From the NCBI GenBank assembly GCA_025716855.1, contig JAIXMQ010000010.1, positions 617,501 through 681,500 of the forward strand: a DNA stretch of 64,000 bases. The letters are read 5' to 3'. The first letter of the stretch is position 1, and every line of letters starts with the position of its first letter. A program made the translations under genes and the position numbers. A model generated the notes under the pieces. It did no database searches and had not been told where the DNA came from. It was given only the letters and a program-made list of their open reading frames with translations. This stretch comes from Pilaira anomala. Lineage: Eukaryota; Mucoromycota; Mucoromycetes; Mucorales; Mucoraceae. Positions 1 through 11,540 of the stretch are shown in pieces.

Positions 1-7
1 AAAGAAG

Positions 8-114
8 TACAGTACCCGCTCTATTTAAGGTCAAGTCAGAAATAAGGCTATGACACGATTTAAGGCCACAGAAGTCTGAAAATTTTTGCAGCCTTAAATA
101 GGGCAGGTACGGTA
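8..114. repeat. MITE-like element with 23-bp imperfect inverted termini
   Basis: Positions 8-30 and 92-114 are inverted copies of each other with three mismatches over 23 bp (core CTATTTAAGG / CCTTAAATAG), enclosing about 61 bp. The arrangement fits a small non-autonomous DNA element or a stem-forming repeat. No clear target-site duplication abuts the termini, and the left end lies close to the window edge, so the true boundary is uncertain. Confidence 0.5.
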
Positions 115-980
115 ACAGAAGATACACATGACAGAATAAAAATAATCTGATATTATCATGAATTTGTTTTTCTTCATGCATAAAAACAAAAGTTAGTATA
201 AGAAATAATGTGCCGCCCGCAAAAAGCTTTGAGTATTATCGCTTGTGTGTTTTTTTAAACATTGTGGGTAAAAGAACAAATATATGTAACAGTACACAAT
301 AGGCGCAGTGTGGAAATTTTTCAAGCAAAAAAGCTATGCCAAATTCAGAGTTTTCAGTACTTTTTGGTTTTACTTGAATACCCAGAGCCAGTTTTTAACT
401 TTTAATAGATACAAATCAGATCAAAATTATCACAGCAGACGATTATTCTTTGAAAATAAGTATATAAATCAGGAAAGTGGGTCCCATTAGAAGTAAATAT
501 AATGTGATTTTTTCAATAATACCTTTGTTCGATCAGAAGCACTGTATTATTGGTTAATATATTTAGCTTTTAGGGCTTGGAACTCGTATGAAATTAAAAC
601 TGAAAAGAGGAGTACAGTGTTACTGTTGTCCAACAAATAAAGATCGTAAAAAGAGTTAGTAGAATTTTCCCTTTCTCTTTTAACCATTAGTTAAGGGTAA
701 AAGTGATTATATTATATGGGTGTACAGCATTATGATTCATGTATTAATTTTAGTATCATCTCTAGCAGAATGACAGTTACTTCTATTATTTTAAATGAAA
801 ACTTAATATGTAGGTGTGTATATATTGTTATATCATATTCATAGCTCAAACGTGGGGTCTCCATTTGTGGAGAACAATGACGATAAATATTTGGAATGGA
901 AATCTACTAATATAGGCGTTGTACCCAGAGTCACAGATACATCTCATCTTCACGCGCAAACAGGTTTAACTATCACTTTT
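115..980. other. Intergenic, no gene seen
   Basis: AT-rich sequence with only short open frames, none showing a family or convincing splice structure. It lies upstream of the heptamer array and would contain the promoter of the small secreted-protein gene. Confidence 0.6.
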
Positions 981-1218
<238 letters not shown>

Positions 1219-1527
1219 ATGAAATATATTAAAGCAATAATATTTACATTTATGTTTTTTATAAATATTTCTTCATGTCTTCTTATAGATAAGAGTTGTA
1301 CATTCAAATTATCTAAGATCTGTACAGATTTTAAAAATAGTGGCGGAAGAAATTGTGGGGCTATGCGTACTGCAAGGTGTGATTGTAATAATAATGATAA
1401 TGATAGTTCTCCTTTCAATGCCCCAAGACCACTTTGTGAAAATAATCAATGTGATATTTGTGAAGAATTTATTTCGTTAGGCGGTATAGCATGTTCAAAC
1501 AGGATTGATGCAGATAGATGCAACTAA
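1219..1527 (+). CDS. Small cysteine-rich secreted protein
   Basis: A 102-residue single-exon ORF that begins directly after the heptamer array. Residues 1-20 form a lysine-containing n-region followed by a hydrophobic stretch (IIFTFMFFI), typical of a secretion signal. The rest is short, polar and rich in cysteine: 11 Cys in the whole ORF, including CDC and CDIC pairs, which suggests disulfide bonding. It has no membrane segment after the signal. I recognise no family. Its small size, signal peptide and Cys content are those of effector-like or wall-associated fungal secreted proteins, but this is inference. It sits in a gene-poor, repeat-bearing stretch, so it may be lineage-specific. A spurious ORF is possible because it lacks introns and known relatives. 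Confidence 0.5.
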   Translation: MKYIKAIIFTFMFFINISSCLLIDKSCTFKLSKICTDFKNSGGRNCGAMRTARCDCNNNDNDSSPFNAPRPLCENNQCDICEEFISLGGIACSNRIDADRCN

Positions 1528-1906
1528 CTAAGACAAAGACGAAGGTGAGGCAATAAGCTCCAAAAGCTGCCCTTTATTTTCATTTTTTAGAAACTAAAAC
1601 TAAATAACTCCTTTTCTCCCTTATACCTTCAAAAGGTGTTATATGTAACATAACTCTTTTTTTTTTTTTTGTGAGAGATATCATCATATTTTGTTATAGG
1701 TGGGCTATTATCACTTTTCCGTCTTTTTCTTCGTCAACTGACGAATTTCTGGTAACAATTTTTATTCCGGCTATGTAATTGATTGACTATCAGCTTGATT
1801 AGGTATTATCGCTACCAACTTTTCATTGATGAGCATTATTATTTAATACCATTGGTTGAGATGATTGTAGTTTAGCCAAAAGTTGTGCTAATGGTGAAAA
1901 CCATAA
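1528..1906. other. Intergenic, no gene seen
   Basis: AT-rich sequence between the secreted-protein ORF and the decayed minus-strand gene. It contains a T-run near 1652 and no supported feature. Confidence 0.5.
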
Positions 1907-2590
1907 TCATCTCATTATACTTTCATTATGAGATGATTTGTCATCATCAAATGTGTCTTTTGAACTTTCACCAACTTCTTTTTGTTCATCTGTTTGTTCA
2001 TATTTTTGCTCATGTACTTGTTGTGGCGTAGAATTTGACCTCTTAATTGGCTCATAAATGTCAACCAGTTCCTGTATACGCCCAAGAACCACAGCGTCAT
2101 TGGCCTTCTTTCATCTTCAGTAATGACTTGATTTCCTTTTGTAAAGCTTCTATTTCAGAACTAAGCTTCTCATTAGTTTCTTGATAAGATACTATGCAAG
2201 ACTTCAAGGTAGTGTTTTCTAATTCCAATTCCTTTATTCTCAAAATACTCTCGCTTGATGAATGTTGCTGTAGTAATCGGTGATTATTGCCTCCTTTTAT
2301 CTCTCTCCCTTGCTTCCATTATTTGCCTATGACCTTTACTTTGCACTTTTCGCTGATATTCTCTTACTTTTCCTTAATATTCAGCATTAAATTTTTGTAC
2401 ATGTTGTAGGACTTCCAGTTCCAAATTTTGCTTATACTGCTGTTGTTGTTGTCACTGTTGATCTAAAAGATATAATTGTTGATTATAATTATCAAATTGA
2501 GTCGATATTTGCTGACCTCCAGCACTACTATCCCCACGGCTCCATTTTGTATTATCAGTATTGTAATAATTGGGGTTATTATAGGTAATA
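1907..2590 (-). pseudogene. Decayed coiled-coil protein gene
   Basis: Reading the minus strand from about 2590 gives long stretches of protein-like sequence broken by in-frame stops (near 2455 and 2375) and at least two frameshifts (near 2290 and 2105). Segments include an Asn/Gln-rich start (DNYNQQLYLLDQQ), a basic Glu/Arg-rich helix, a heptad-like coiled coil (SILRIKELELENTTL, then SSEIEALQKEIKSLL) and a C-terminal part (NDAVVLGRIQELVDIYEPIK) followed by an acidic tail. The charged, helical composition across different frames argues for a real but inactivated gene rather than random ORFs. The family is not recognised; a transposon-associated or lineage-expanded protein is possible. Confidence 0.55.
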
Positions 2591-3190
2591 CATTTTTAAG
2601 TTGTTATTAAATGGGAATAATAAAAAGCTTTATGTTTTTTAAGACTGTGCTTTATTTATTTATTTCAACTATATATTTATAACTCTCATTGTAATCAATA
2701 ACACAAGTCATATGATAAAGTATATAGAATCGATGAGGTGGTGTTTACGCTGTTTGAGTTCATTTAAGTTAAAAGTAGTTCGGGATGCATGACATTATCT
2801 ATTTTGTTATCGGTTGATTTAATTCTTGAAAGAGCAACATAATACAGATGAACTGTAGTCTGAATGGATGGTCTGGTAAATATTATAGACCTACATTTTC
2901 AAATACAGGAAACTGAATGCTTCTCAATCTAATAGATATTCGATGTATGAGTGGTTGGTTAATGCGGATTCTGTTAATAAGCACAACCTGTAGCTCCAGC
3001 TCGTTATTTGCGAACTAAAAAAAATATAGATCTATCGTTCACTGGGTTTCCTACTCTGTTGTCAACTTAAAAATAAACAAGTCCAATTATTCTTACGATT
3101 CGTTTTAAAACAGCTTAAATATACATATTTGTAATATTTACTGCCAAGACAAATTTTTTATTTCGTTTCTTTCCTGTGTTTCCGTTTAAT
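2591..3190. other. Intergenic, upstream of membrane protein gene
   Basis: No coding sequence seen. The last 150 bases before the ATG at 3191 are T/A-rich and would hold the promoter. Confidence 0.5.
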
Positions 3191-4303
3191 ATGTCTCACG
3201 ATACTTACGAACTTCCTTCTATCTATACAACAAGAAAAGTAGAAATAGATAACCATTACGACTCTGAAGAAGAAGACGAAATAAATTTGGAAAGCTCATT
3301 ACCTTCTATTAATCATTCTGCTTTGACCACAAAACGAAGTACATTTCGAGATGTTCATGTGGAAGATAATCGTCTAGCTTGGTTACTACTATGTACTTCT
3401 TTATCTATACTTGTCATGACTGCAGTTCCCGCTGTATTTAATTTACCTGATATGTCTCCTTGGTTTACTGGTGACGCTTTATTTCGTTTCTTTGATCCTG
3501 TTATTACTTTACCACTAAATTTATTTATTATTACCCGGGCTGATGTTATGACGACAGGAAGATCAAATTACTGTAAGTTATGCATGTATAAAAAATATTT
3601 AAAAATATATTTACATAGCATACATATGTCAAATATATATAATAGGGGGTACATTGAGTGAAGCCAGTTTAGTATGGTTAATATGGTCATTTGGGGCTGC
3701 ACTTTATGTTCAATTCCACGGTGTCCACACAGCCAGTGCATTATTTAAAGTAAAAAAAAAAAAAAAGAGAGATAAATTATATCAATGCTATACTAAAGTA
3801 TTCAATAATAGCATCCTATTCAAGACTTTAATTTAGCTCACCCAGAATTAGTAGCAGAATACCCAGTTTTACATGAAATGTACTCAAATATGAGAGACTT
3901 ATGGGAACATTATATCGCTCATTACTTGTATGCAGGTGGAGCCATGATAATGAGCTGGGCTCAATTATTTGCATTTAGAAACCAAGTTCATGGTCCATTA
4001 CCAACAACTACAAAGATAGTTTGGATTATTGGCACAATCGTCTATGGTTTGTTATTAGCAGGTGTAGCTATACAATTTCCAGACGGTACTAAAGTAGGAC
4101 TAGTTTATTCAATTTTAATCGGATCAGTTTGTGCTGCTATGTTATTACTCAACCGAAAAAACTTGAAATTAGGTGGTTTATTTACAATGGGAAGACGTAT
4201 GGTGATACAATTTTATTTAGGTGCATGTATTTTAGGTCTACTTATCATCATTATTTGGATTTCAATCTTTGGCTTTTTAAATAGAAAGGGTGCTGGTTTC
4301 TAA
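3191..4303 (+). CDS. Polytopic membrane protein of unknown function
   Basis: Three exons, 3191-3572, 3646-3749 and 3812-4303, give a 325-residue protein; both introns are GT-AG and phase-consistent. The first 55 residues are acidic and cytosolic in character (SEEEDE). About seven hydrophobic segments follow: near residues 60-82, 95-112, 132-160, 195-212, 228-247, 251-270 and 285-310. Histidines recur in or near the membrane region (HGVHTA, HPELV, HYIAHY), which could be metal- or haem-related, but I cannot name the family. The start is the ATG at 3191; an upstream GTG in frame is not a credible start. The last 27 coding bases overlap, antisense, the end of the NR2C2AP-like gene. Confidence 0.8.
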
Positions 4304-4849
4304 TATTTTACCAACTATATCTAATTTGTAAATTGTAATACGTCCATAAAAATCTGTACTTTCTTCAAAAATAATCTTTACTCTCTTTAATCCTTCTGTT
4401 GGTGTAAAATTGAATGTTTGTGTAGGATTGATATCTTCTGGATAGAATTTACCAATTTCAACTTGATAGTCATTGGGTGATTCTGGTTTACTACCAACTG
4501 CAATACATGTTTTACCAACAAATCCTCCTTGAAATTGAATCACAATACTTTCTACTGAGACAGGTGAAGGAAAATCGAGTAAAATATTTTGTGGCAGGCC
4601 CTGATTTTTTTTAAACAAGGTTAATGCATTTTATACTACTATTAAAAATGTATACTTACTTGCTCTGAATTCCAGCAGGTTTCTGCACTACCGTCAATAA
4701 GATTTTGTTTACCATAGTTGGTAGTATCTCGGTTCAATACTGAACTTACTCTACAATAACAACAACAATAAGTTTCTTTTTTCGGTTTAAAATTTCTCTT
4801 TTCTTCTTTTTTACTTTATACGAGTGTCAGAACTGATTAAACTAGTCAT
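4277..4849 (-). CDS. NR2C2AP-like protein (galactose-binding-like fold)
   Basis: Exons 4815-4849, 4660-4750 and 4277-4600 on the minus strand give 149 residues. The sequence follows animal nuclear receptor 2C2-associated protein along its whole length: VSSVLNR near the start, ETCWNSEQ before intron 2, then IQFQGGF, FYPED and a C-terminal TDFYGR motif. The family has a discoidin/F5-8C-like beta-sandwich; in animals it binds a nuclear receptor, which fungi lack, so the fungal role is unknown. The 35-nt first exon is supported by the match of its end to the family N-terminus. It converges on, and overlaps by 27 coding bases, the membrane protein gene, and diverges from RIC1. Confidence 0.88.
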
Positions 4850-5001
4850 TAGTGTTAAAGAAGAAAAAAAAAAGAGGAACCTAAACAGAGAACCTCATTT
4901 GTAACAATACAGTGACTGCCAAAACCGCTTACTTTTAAACCCTTTCTCTGTATTCAGATCGCTATTTTTACCTTTTCTCTTTACTTGCTTGATATTATAC
5001 T
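4850..5001. promoter_or_regulatory. Divergent promoter, NR2C2AP-like / RIC1
   Basis: Only 152 bp separate the start codons of the two divergently transcribed genes. The stretch has an A-rich block (4862-4876) and CT-rich sequence before the RIC1 ATG. Shared regulation is inferred from the spacing only; no specific factor site is claimed. Confidence 0.5.
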
Positions 5002-8000
5002 ATGTATTGGCTTAACGGTATTGCAAGTCAACTTTCACTTGACTGTACTGTCTCGAAAGATACTAAAAAGCAAGATGACAACGGCCTCTTTTCAAAGTCA
5101 CTTGATATTATTTCTATACAACCTTCTCATCACGCGTCCTTGTTCATAGCATGTACAAAAACTGCCATCTATTTATGGTCTGTCAAGGTAAAATTGAAAA
5201 AAATATGTTTTATTTTCTTATTCTTTTATCGTTTTTTTTATTTAATATTTTTAATATTTTTATTAAGCCAATAACTGTACTTGCTTTCGTGGAACGTTCT
5301 CAAAAACATATACAAGAATTTGGTGAGAATAAAGAAATCATATGGAAACCAGATGGTACATCTATTGTTATTCAAGTGAGTACTAAAAAAAGAAAGATTT
5401 ATTTATTGTATGTTTAAATTATTGATTATCATTATTTAGACAAGTAATAATTATTTATTATTATACGCCATCATTTCATATGATCAAAGATCTTTCGAGT
5501 TCAATTTTCCAAATTCTTCTCAAGCATTTGTTACAGGGCCTGGTGAAGGAAAAGGTCCTAAAACAATGTTAATCAAGTTTAGATTAGCTATTCGAATTGA
5601 TGCTGGCATTGCTTGGTAAATTTTAAAACAATACATATTAATACTTGTTGAATTATGCAAAAAAAAAAAAAAAAAATGAATTAAATATATCAACCAATAG
5701 TGGCTCTTCTTCAGACGATACACTCATAATTGCAACCCGATCACCTTCAGCAATTCAATGTATATCATGGAATCCACAGCAAGTAAATGCTACAAAAACT
5801 TCAGTTTTAAATCGATTGGGAATCATGGAAAACGAAGAAACAGGTACGCATGATCATTCACAATACAAAAATAACTCCAAATCTTAACGCAAATCTATTA
5901 GAATTGGTGACTACCATCATGTACGATAAAATAATGAATGTTTCAATTTGGTTATCAAACGAAGGCCGAGCCTATTTCGTCCAAAACAGTCCATCACTAT
6001 CAACTCAACGGCGCGCATCAGTAAATAGCACCAGTAATGGTTCACATTCCAAATCAATTACCCCTAGTATACTCACTTTTGAAAAACCAATTCATTGGAC
6101 AGGCGTCTGTTTCCATGACAACAAAAACGGCAGAGCAACTTGCGTATCTATCAATTCTAAATTTTCTTTAGTTGCCGTCGGGACCGAAAAAGGATCAATT
6201 TACGTTTATTCTGCTCAAAATTATGCTTCCACTCCCTCCTTATCACATATTCTTGTATTAACTTCATGGTCTTCACAAATTGCGCATCACGATAACGCTG
6301 TGGAATCATTAGAATGGACTTCAGATGGGTACGCGATTGCAGTTGGATTTAAGAATAGAGGATTAGCTGTTTGGAGTGTATACGGAGGATTATTATGTGC
6401 TTCGAGTGAAATGGACGATGTATTTAGTGGTGACAAGTAAGTGAATCAAGAAAAAAAAAAAGAGGGATTGTGTTATTTTTGATGATTTATACATTTTATA
6501 AAGTGCATATAGATTAAAAGACACATATGTTCATGGTATTAGTACTTTGGTAATGGAGTTAAAAATTAGAAAATATATAAATTTTCATACAAACTAACAA
6601 AAAAAAAAAAAAATAAGCACAGTTTTGGGGACCGGGAAATCATCAATTATTTGTACTTTCAGGAGAAAAACCTACAAAATTCTTTACAATTCCATTTGCA
6701 AAATCAGCTTTAACATCTTATTTACATTCAGATAATGCGAAAAGAGGATTATTACAAACTGACGATCGTATTTTATTATATAATAACGGTGGAGACTATC
6801 AAGAGAATAATACGACAATCGATCCAGCAGCTGTAGCATGGACACATATTCAGGTATATATAACGCTATATATATATACCTTAAAAGTAATTTATCATAT
6901 ATTTTTATATAGTATCCTGCTTTATACATCACAGATCATTGGCCGATTCGATACGCCTCGATTAGTTCAGACGGTAAATTCATTGCGATTGCAGGTAAAC
7001 GAGGGTTTGCACATTATAATGCCATTTCCAATCGATGGAAGTTGTTTGGTAATCAACAACAGGAACAAAGTTTTTTAATAAGAGGTGGTATGGTCTGGTA
7101 TAAGCATGTTTTAATTGTAGCATGTGAAACCATGCAATTAAAAACATATGAGGTAAACCAAGATAATAATATGTTTGCTATTTATTAATTATAAAATAGA
7201 TTCGATTGTATTCTCGAGAAAGTAACTTAGATAATGCATATATACTTCATACTGAATCGATTTCGAATATTCCAGCTTATATGACATTATGTGGAAACTT
7301 CTTGCTATTGTATACTTCAGAAAACGTCTTAAATGTGTACAATATTTGTCTCAGTGTAACACCCGGGAATAGTAAACAAGGATCGGCAAAATTAGAATTA
7401 GTAAGAAGAATTTCATTAAAGGGGATTGTCGCGCGTGTCTCCAGAGTGAGAAGTATCAGTTTATTCAACCCATTCCAAGGAGGTAATTTATTATTTGATA
7501 TATATTTCCATGTAATTTACCTTTATTTATTTAGATCAAATTCATTCAATTGATAATGTCATTTCTGCCAACATTATATTATTAGTAGATGGCAAATTAA
7601 TCATGTTATGCCCTAAAGCCCTAGTGAGTATAGATTATATATTTGCGTACGGTATACATTTTATTAAATATCAAATTATAGGATGAAAACGATGACTCAG
7701 ATCTAAAGAATCATAACCCAATATCATCACCATTAAATCAGTTCGATATGCACATACTTCATCAAAAGGCTGAATATTACTGGATAGGAAAAAAGAGTAT
7801 TGATAACTTAATCACATCATTATGGGTTGCAGATGGTAAAGGATTAATGACGTTTACCAATATATTACTGGGCCGTGATTTTGACTACACTAGCTATAGT
7901 CAAGAATCTATTGACAGCGAACCTTCTACACCAACTACACCTGGATTTTTATTACCAAATATGAATGTAGATGTAGGTAAACCATTTTCTTTGGGTTACC

Positions 8001-9144
8001 GAATCAGTCACGAAGATATGGCAATAGGTGATATAGATGAATGTACTAAATGGACTACAAGTGATTTTGATAAACTTGATCATCTTTCCATTTATATTCC
8101 ACTTGATTTCTATCCTCTGTGTAAGTATTTTTATTTTTATTTTTATTTTTATTTTTATATGATTATATGCATGTTAACATGTTATATGTAGCTATATTTT
8201 TGGATAAAGGTATTATTGTAGGTATAGAACAGAATATTTCCTATCGAGATTCGCTAGGCTTTGTCCTATTTAAGATGAGTCCCAAGGTAAATGATATATA
8301 CCCACCTATAAAAAGAGAGTGTGTGAGAGAGACTAATAGAAAACATATAGATGCATTTATTTTTGCATCATCTGTTGCGCTATTTATTGCAACATGATTT
8401 AGAAAGAGATGCAGTTGTCTTTGCTCGAGCTTATGAGAAATTTGTTTATTTTGGTCATGCATTAGAGATATTACTTCATACAGTATTAGAAGAAGAAGCT
8501 GGACAGGATCTAGGCGATGGTAATAATTATATAAACATAACGTTTTTTTTTAAAAAAGAAAAGATATTAATGATTTACATGTAGAGGCCATCTTACCATC
8601 AGTGATTAAATTTTTGGATCAATTCCCTCATGCTCTAGATGTAATTGTGAGCTGTGCTCGTAAGACGGAAGTAGCATTATGGGATCATTTATTTTCAGCT
8701 GTAGGAAAACCAAAAGATTTATTTGAGGTATGTAAGGTAAATGCACGCGAAAGAATAATATGTTGATATATGTATAGATGTGTTTGGCGGACGGTAGATT
8801 AAGAACTGCAACATCTTACTTAATCATTCTTCAAACCATGCAACCATTAGCAGTTGGCGGTAAAGATACCATTCGATTGTTACAAAAATCAATGGATGAA
8901 AACGATTATGAACTTTGTAAAGAACTCTTAAGATTTTTGAGTTCAATTGACAGTAAGTTATACATGTAAACAATTTTTTTTTTTAGTAAAATAATAACAC
9001 TATGAAATAGGCTCAGGGAAGACACTAGAGGAAGCTTTAAAAATGATTAAATTTCGTATGGGAAATGATCCATTATCACCAGGTAGTAATGAAGCTCAAA
9101 TGGATAAAGTAGCTCAGAGCATGCATAATTTAAACAGTGCTTAA
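5002..9144 (+). CDS. RIC1: RIC1, Rab6/Ypt6 guanine-nucleotide exchange factor subunit
   Basis: Sixteen exons: 5002-5187, 5268-5375, 5440-5615, 5701-5843, 5902-6436, 6513-6549, 6623-6853, 6913-7152, 7200-7482, 7535-7623, 7682-8120, 8192-8286, 8351-8519, 8585-8727, 8778-8952 and 9011-9144. They sum to 1060 residues, close to the family's usual length. The N-terminal part is the WD/beta-propeller: [21 protein letters not shown], and [21 protein letters not shown] followed by IAIAGKRG, a family hallmark. The C-terminal alpha-solenoid RIC1 domain starts near [16 protein letters not shown] and contains [18 protein letters not shown]1 acts with RGP1 at the Golgi to activate Ypt6 and support endosome-to-Golgi traffic. 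All junctions are GT-AG with consistent phase; exon 6 is only 37 nt. Confidence 0.95.
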
Positions 9145-9306
9145 AATAACAACAACAAAAAAATCAATAAAATTATACCCCTCGAATTTTTTATTATCAT
9201 ACATGTGACCTTGATAACCTATTATTCTCCCCCATTTTTTGTTTCGTTTCTTCCTCTTTTTTCTTTTCTTTTTCTTTTTCTTTTTCTATTTTATTTATAA
9301 AACTTC

Positions 9307-11206
9307 ATGTCGAGCAACCGTTACTCACCGTTAACACAAAATGACTTTGAAGACAGTTTTGACCAAGATTCAGAAGACTACGTAAGTCTTTTTTTTTTTT
9401 TAAAAAAAAAAATCATAATTTTATATTTAAAAAAGAAACCGCTGCTAAATAATTGCTATATGATTAGCTTGCAGAAATAAATACAAGCCAGAATCATTAT
9501 GAAAGCAGTAATGGTATTGAAATAACTAATAGTAGAATAAAGTAAACTTTTTATTTGCTAAATCGAAACAATTTTTAACACAAAATTTACTTGAATAAAA
9601 CAGAAACAATTCAACCAGATGTATGGTACTCTTCACCCCCTATCGACAAAACGATAAATGATGAAGTTTTAAATAGTTTATTATCATTATCGGATGATGG
9701 TTTGGTGAAACGAAAGAATGGTATGACAAAAAGATCACCCAATAAGTCATCACCAAACAAGAAGAACAATGGTTACGGGTCATGCGTAAGGGATTATTTG
9801 AAATAAATCCTCTTATTATAATAATTTTTTTTCTCCTACTAATACATGTACTGTATTTAATAGAATAATAAATACTTGATAGATCCAATCATAACTCCAA
9901 CTTATCGATATGCTTACTTTTCATCTGTACTACCGTCCGCAATTCGTACAAAGAGTTTAATAGAATTAGCTCCAACCATTATAGACAATCTAGACTGTAA
10001 ACAATGCTTTTGGATAGATATACAAGATCCAACTCCTACAGAAATGAAACAATTACAGGATATCTTTTATATCCATCCATTGACTACTGAAGATATTACG
10101 ACCGAAGAACCAAGAGAAAAATGTGAAGCTTTCAATCATTATTATTTTATTTGTTTCAAGACATTTGATGCTGATCCTTATTCACCTACTTATTTACAAC
10201 CTATTGGCATATATATATTACTTTTCAAAGATTTTGTTTTAACCGTAAGTTTAATTAAAAGGGTTATATATCAGATAATTACTAAATATATGTTCATAGT
10301 TTCATTTTGGATCATTACCACATTCAGCTAATGTAAGAAGACGCATGTTACACTTAAGGGATACGCTGGTAGTAAAACCTGGTAAAATAAATAATTGCGA
10401 TGTTTTGAATGAAATCACGCTATATTATAAAACTAACATAAAGAGTATAGATTGGATTTGTTATGGTCTGTTAGATGACATCACTGATACTTTTGCTCCA
10501 TTGATTAGAGGAATTGAATTCGAAGTAGACTCAATTGACGAACTTGTATTAATCTTAAAAGAATCTGAACAATCTGACATGTTGAGAAGAATAGGTTATT
10601 GTCGAAAGAAAATGATGAGTTTATTACGCTTATTAGTAGCTAAATCAGATGTCGTTAAAACTTTAATTAAACGGGGTGAAGAACAAACAGCTAAAAACGA
10701 TATCATCAAAAAGAATAGACCTACTATTGATAAGGATGTCATTATATACTTGGGTGATATCCAAGGTAACACACGTACTAAATACATTTGTTTCCTATGT
10801 AACTAAAATACAAAATTATGTAGATCACCTCGTTGCTATGCTACAGTCTTTACATCACTATGAAAAAATTTCTTCTCGATCACATTCAAATTATCTTGCT
10901 CAAATATCAATTGAAATGACACAAACAAACAACGAAATAAATGACGTGTTGTCTAAATTGACAGCACTTGGCAGTGTTTTAATTCCAATGAATTTGGTTA
11001 CTGGTTTATGGGGAATGAATGTTCAGGTACCAGGTCAGTTTCAGGTAAAGAAAATATATATTTATACATATATACATTTTGTTCTTTCGCAATAACTTTG
11101 TTTTATTATACAGGAAGACTTAACTTGGTTCTTTAGTATTATGGCTTGTATATTCACTTTTTGTATATTATCTGCTCTACTCATGAAGAGTTACAAGATA
11201 TTATAG
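9307..11206 (+). CDS. CorA-type Mg2+ transporter (ALR/MNR2-like)
   Basis: Probable exons are 9307-9381, 9468-about 9541, 9604-9785, 9864-10244, 10300-10765, 10824-11044 and 11114-11206. The last four give the CorA core: a beta/alpha N-domain (IDIQDPTPTEMKQLQDIF, TTEDI), the long helix region, then the first membrane helix with the hallmark GMN motif (VTGLWGMNV) and a second helix (FSIMACIFTFCILSALL) near the C-terminus. This is the two-helix topology of magnesium channels of plasma membrane, vacuole or mitochondria. Homology is closest in kind to fungal ALR1/MNR2 proteins, so plasma-membrane or vacuolar location is inferred. The donor closing exon 2 is uncertain: the best-looking GTAAAC site at 9542 breaks phase, while sites near 9532, 9513 and 9507 keep it. 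Confidence 0.88.
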
Positions 11207-11540
11207 ACATATTTTTTTCTATTTTTCCATTGAGACCGCGCGTTTTATATTCCAAGTAGTTCACGTGACCTAGACCAAGAAGTTATTACAATAAAATTGC
11301 TTCAAAAATAAAAAGAAACAATTTGTTTCCCTTTTTTTTTCTTTTTGTTTTTATTAAGAAACAGAAAAACGATATTATTACAGTTTAGCCCCCTTTATTT
11401 TTTGAACGTTTTTTTTTTATCTTTTGTGTGTAGAAGGAGAAGTACAAAAGAAAAAAAAAAAGAAAAAAATATACTAAAAAAAAAAAAGCGCATATACATA
11501 AAAGCAAAAAAAAAAAAAGCAACACTAAAAATAACAAATT
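11207..11540. other. Intergenic between CorA and NOT4
   Basis: A 334-bp same-strand gap. It contains CCTAGACC-type sequence near 11269 and long T- and A-rich runs (11330-11520) just before the NOT4 ATG. No gene seen. Confidence 0.5.

Noticed and set aside
3176..3190. GTG as start of the membrane protein
   Set aside because: Nuclear genes start at ATG; an ATG lies 15 bases downstream in the same frame.
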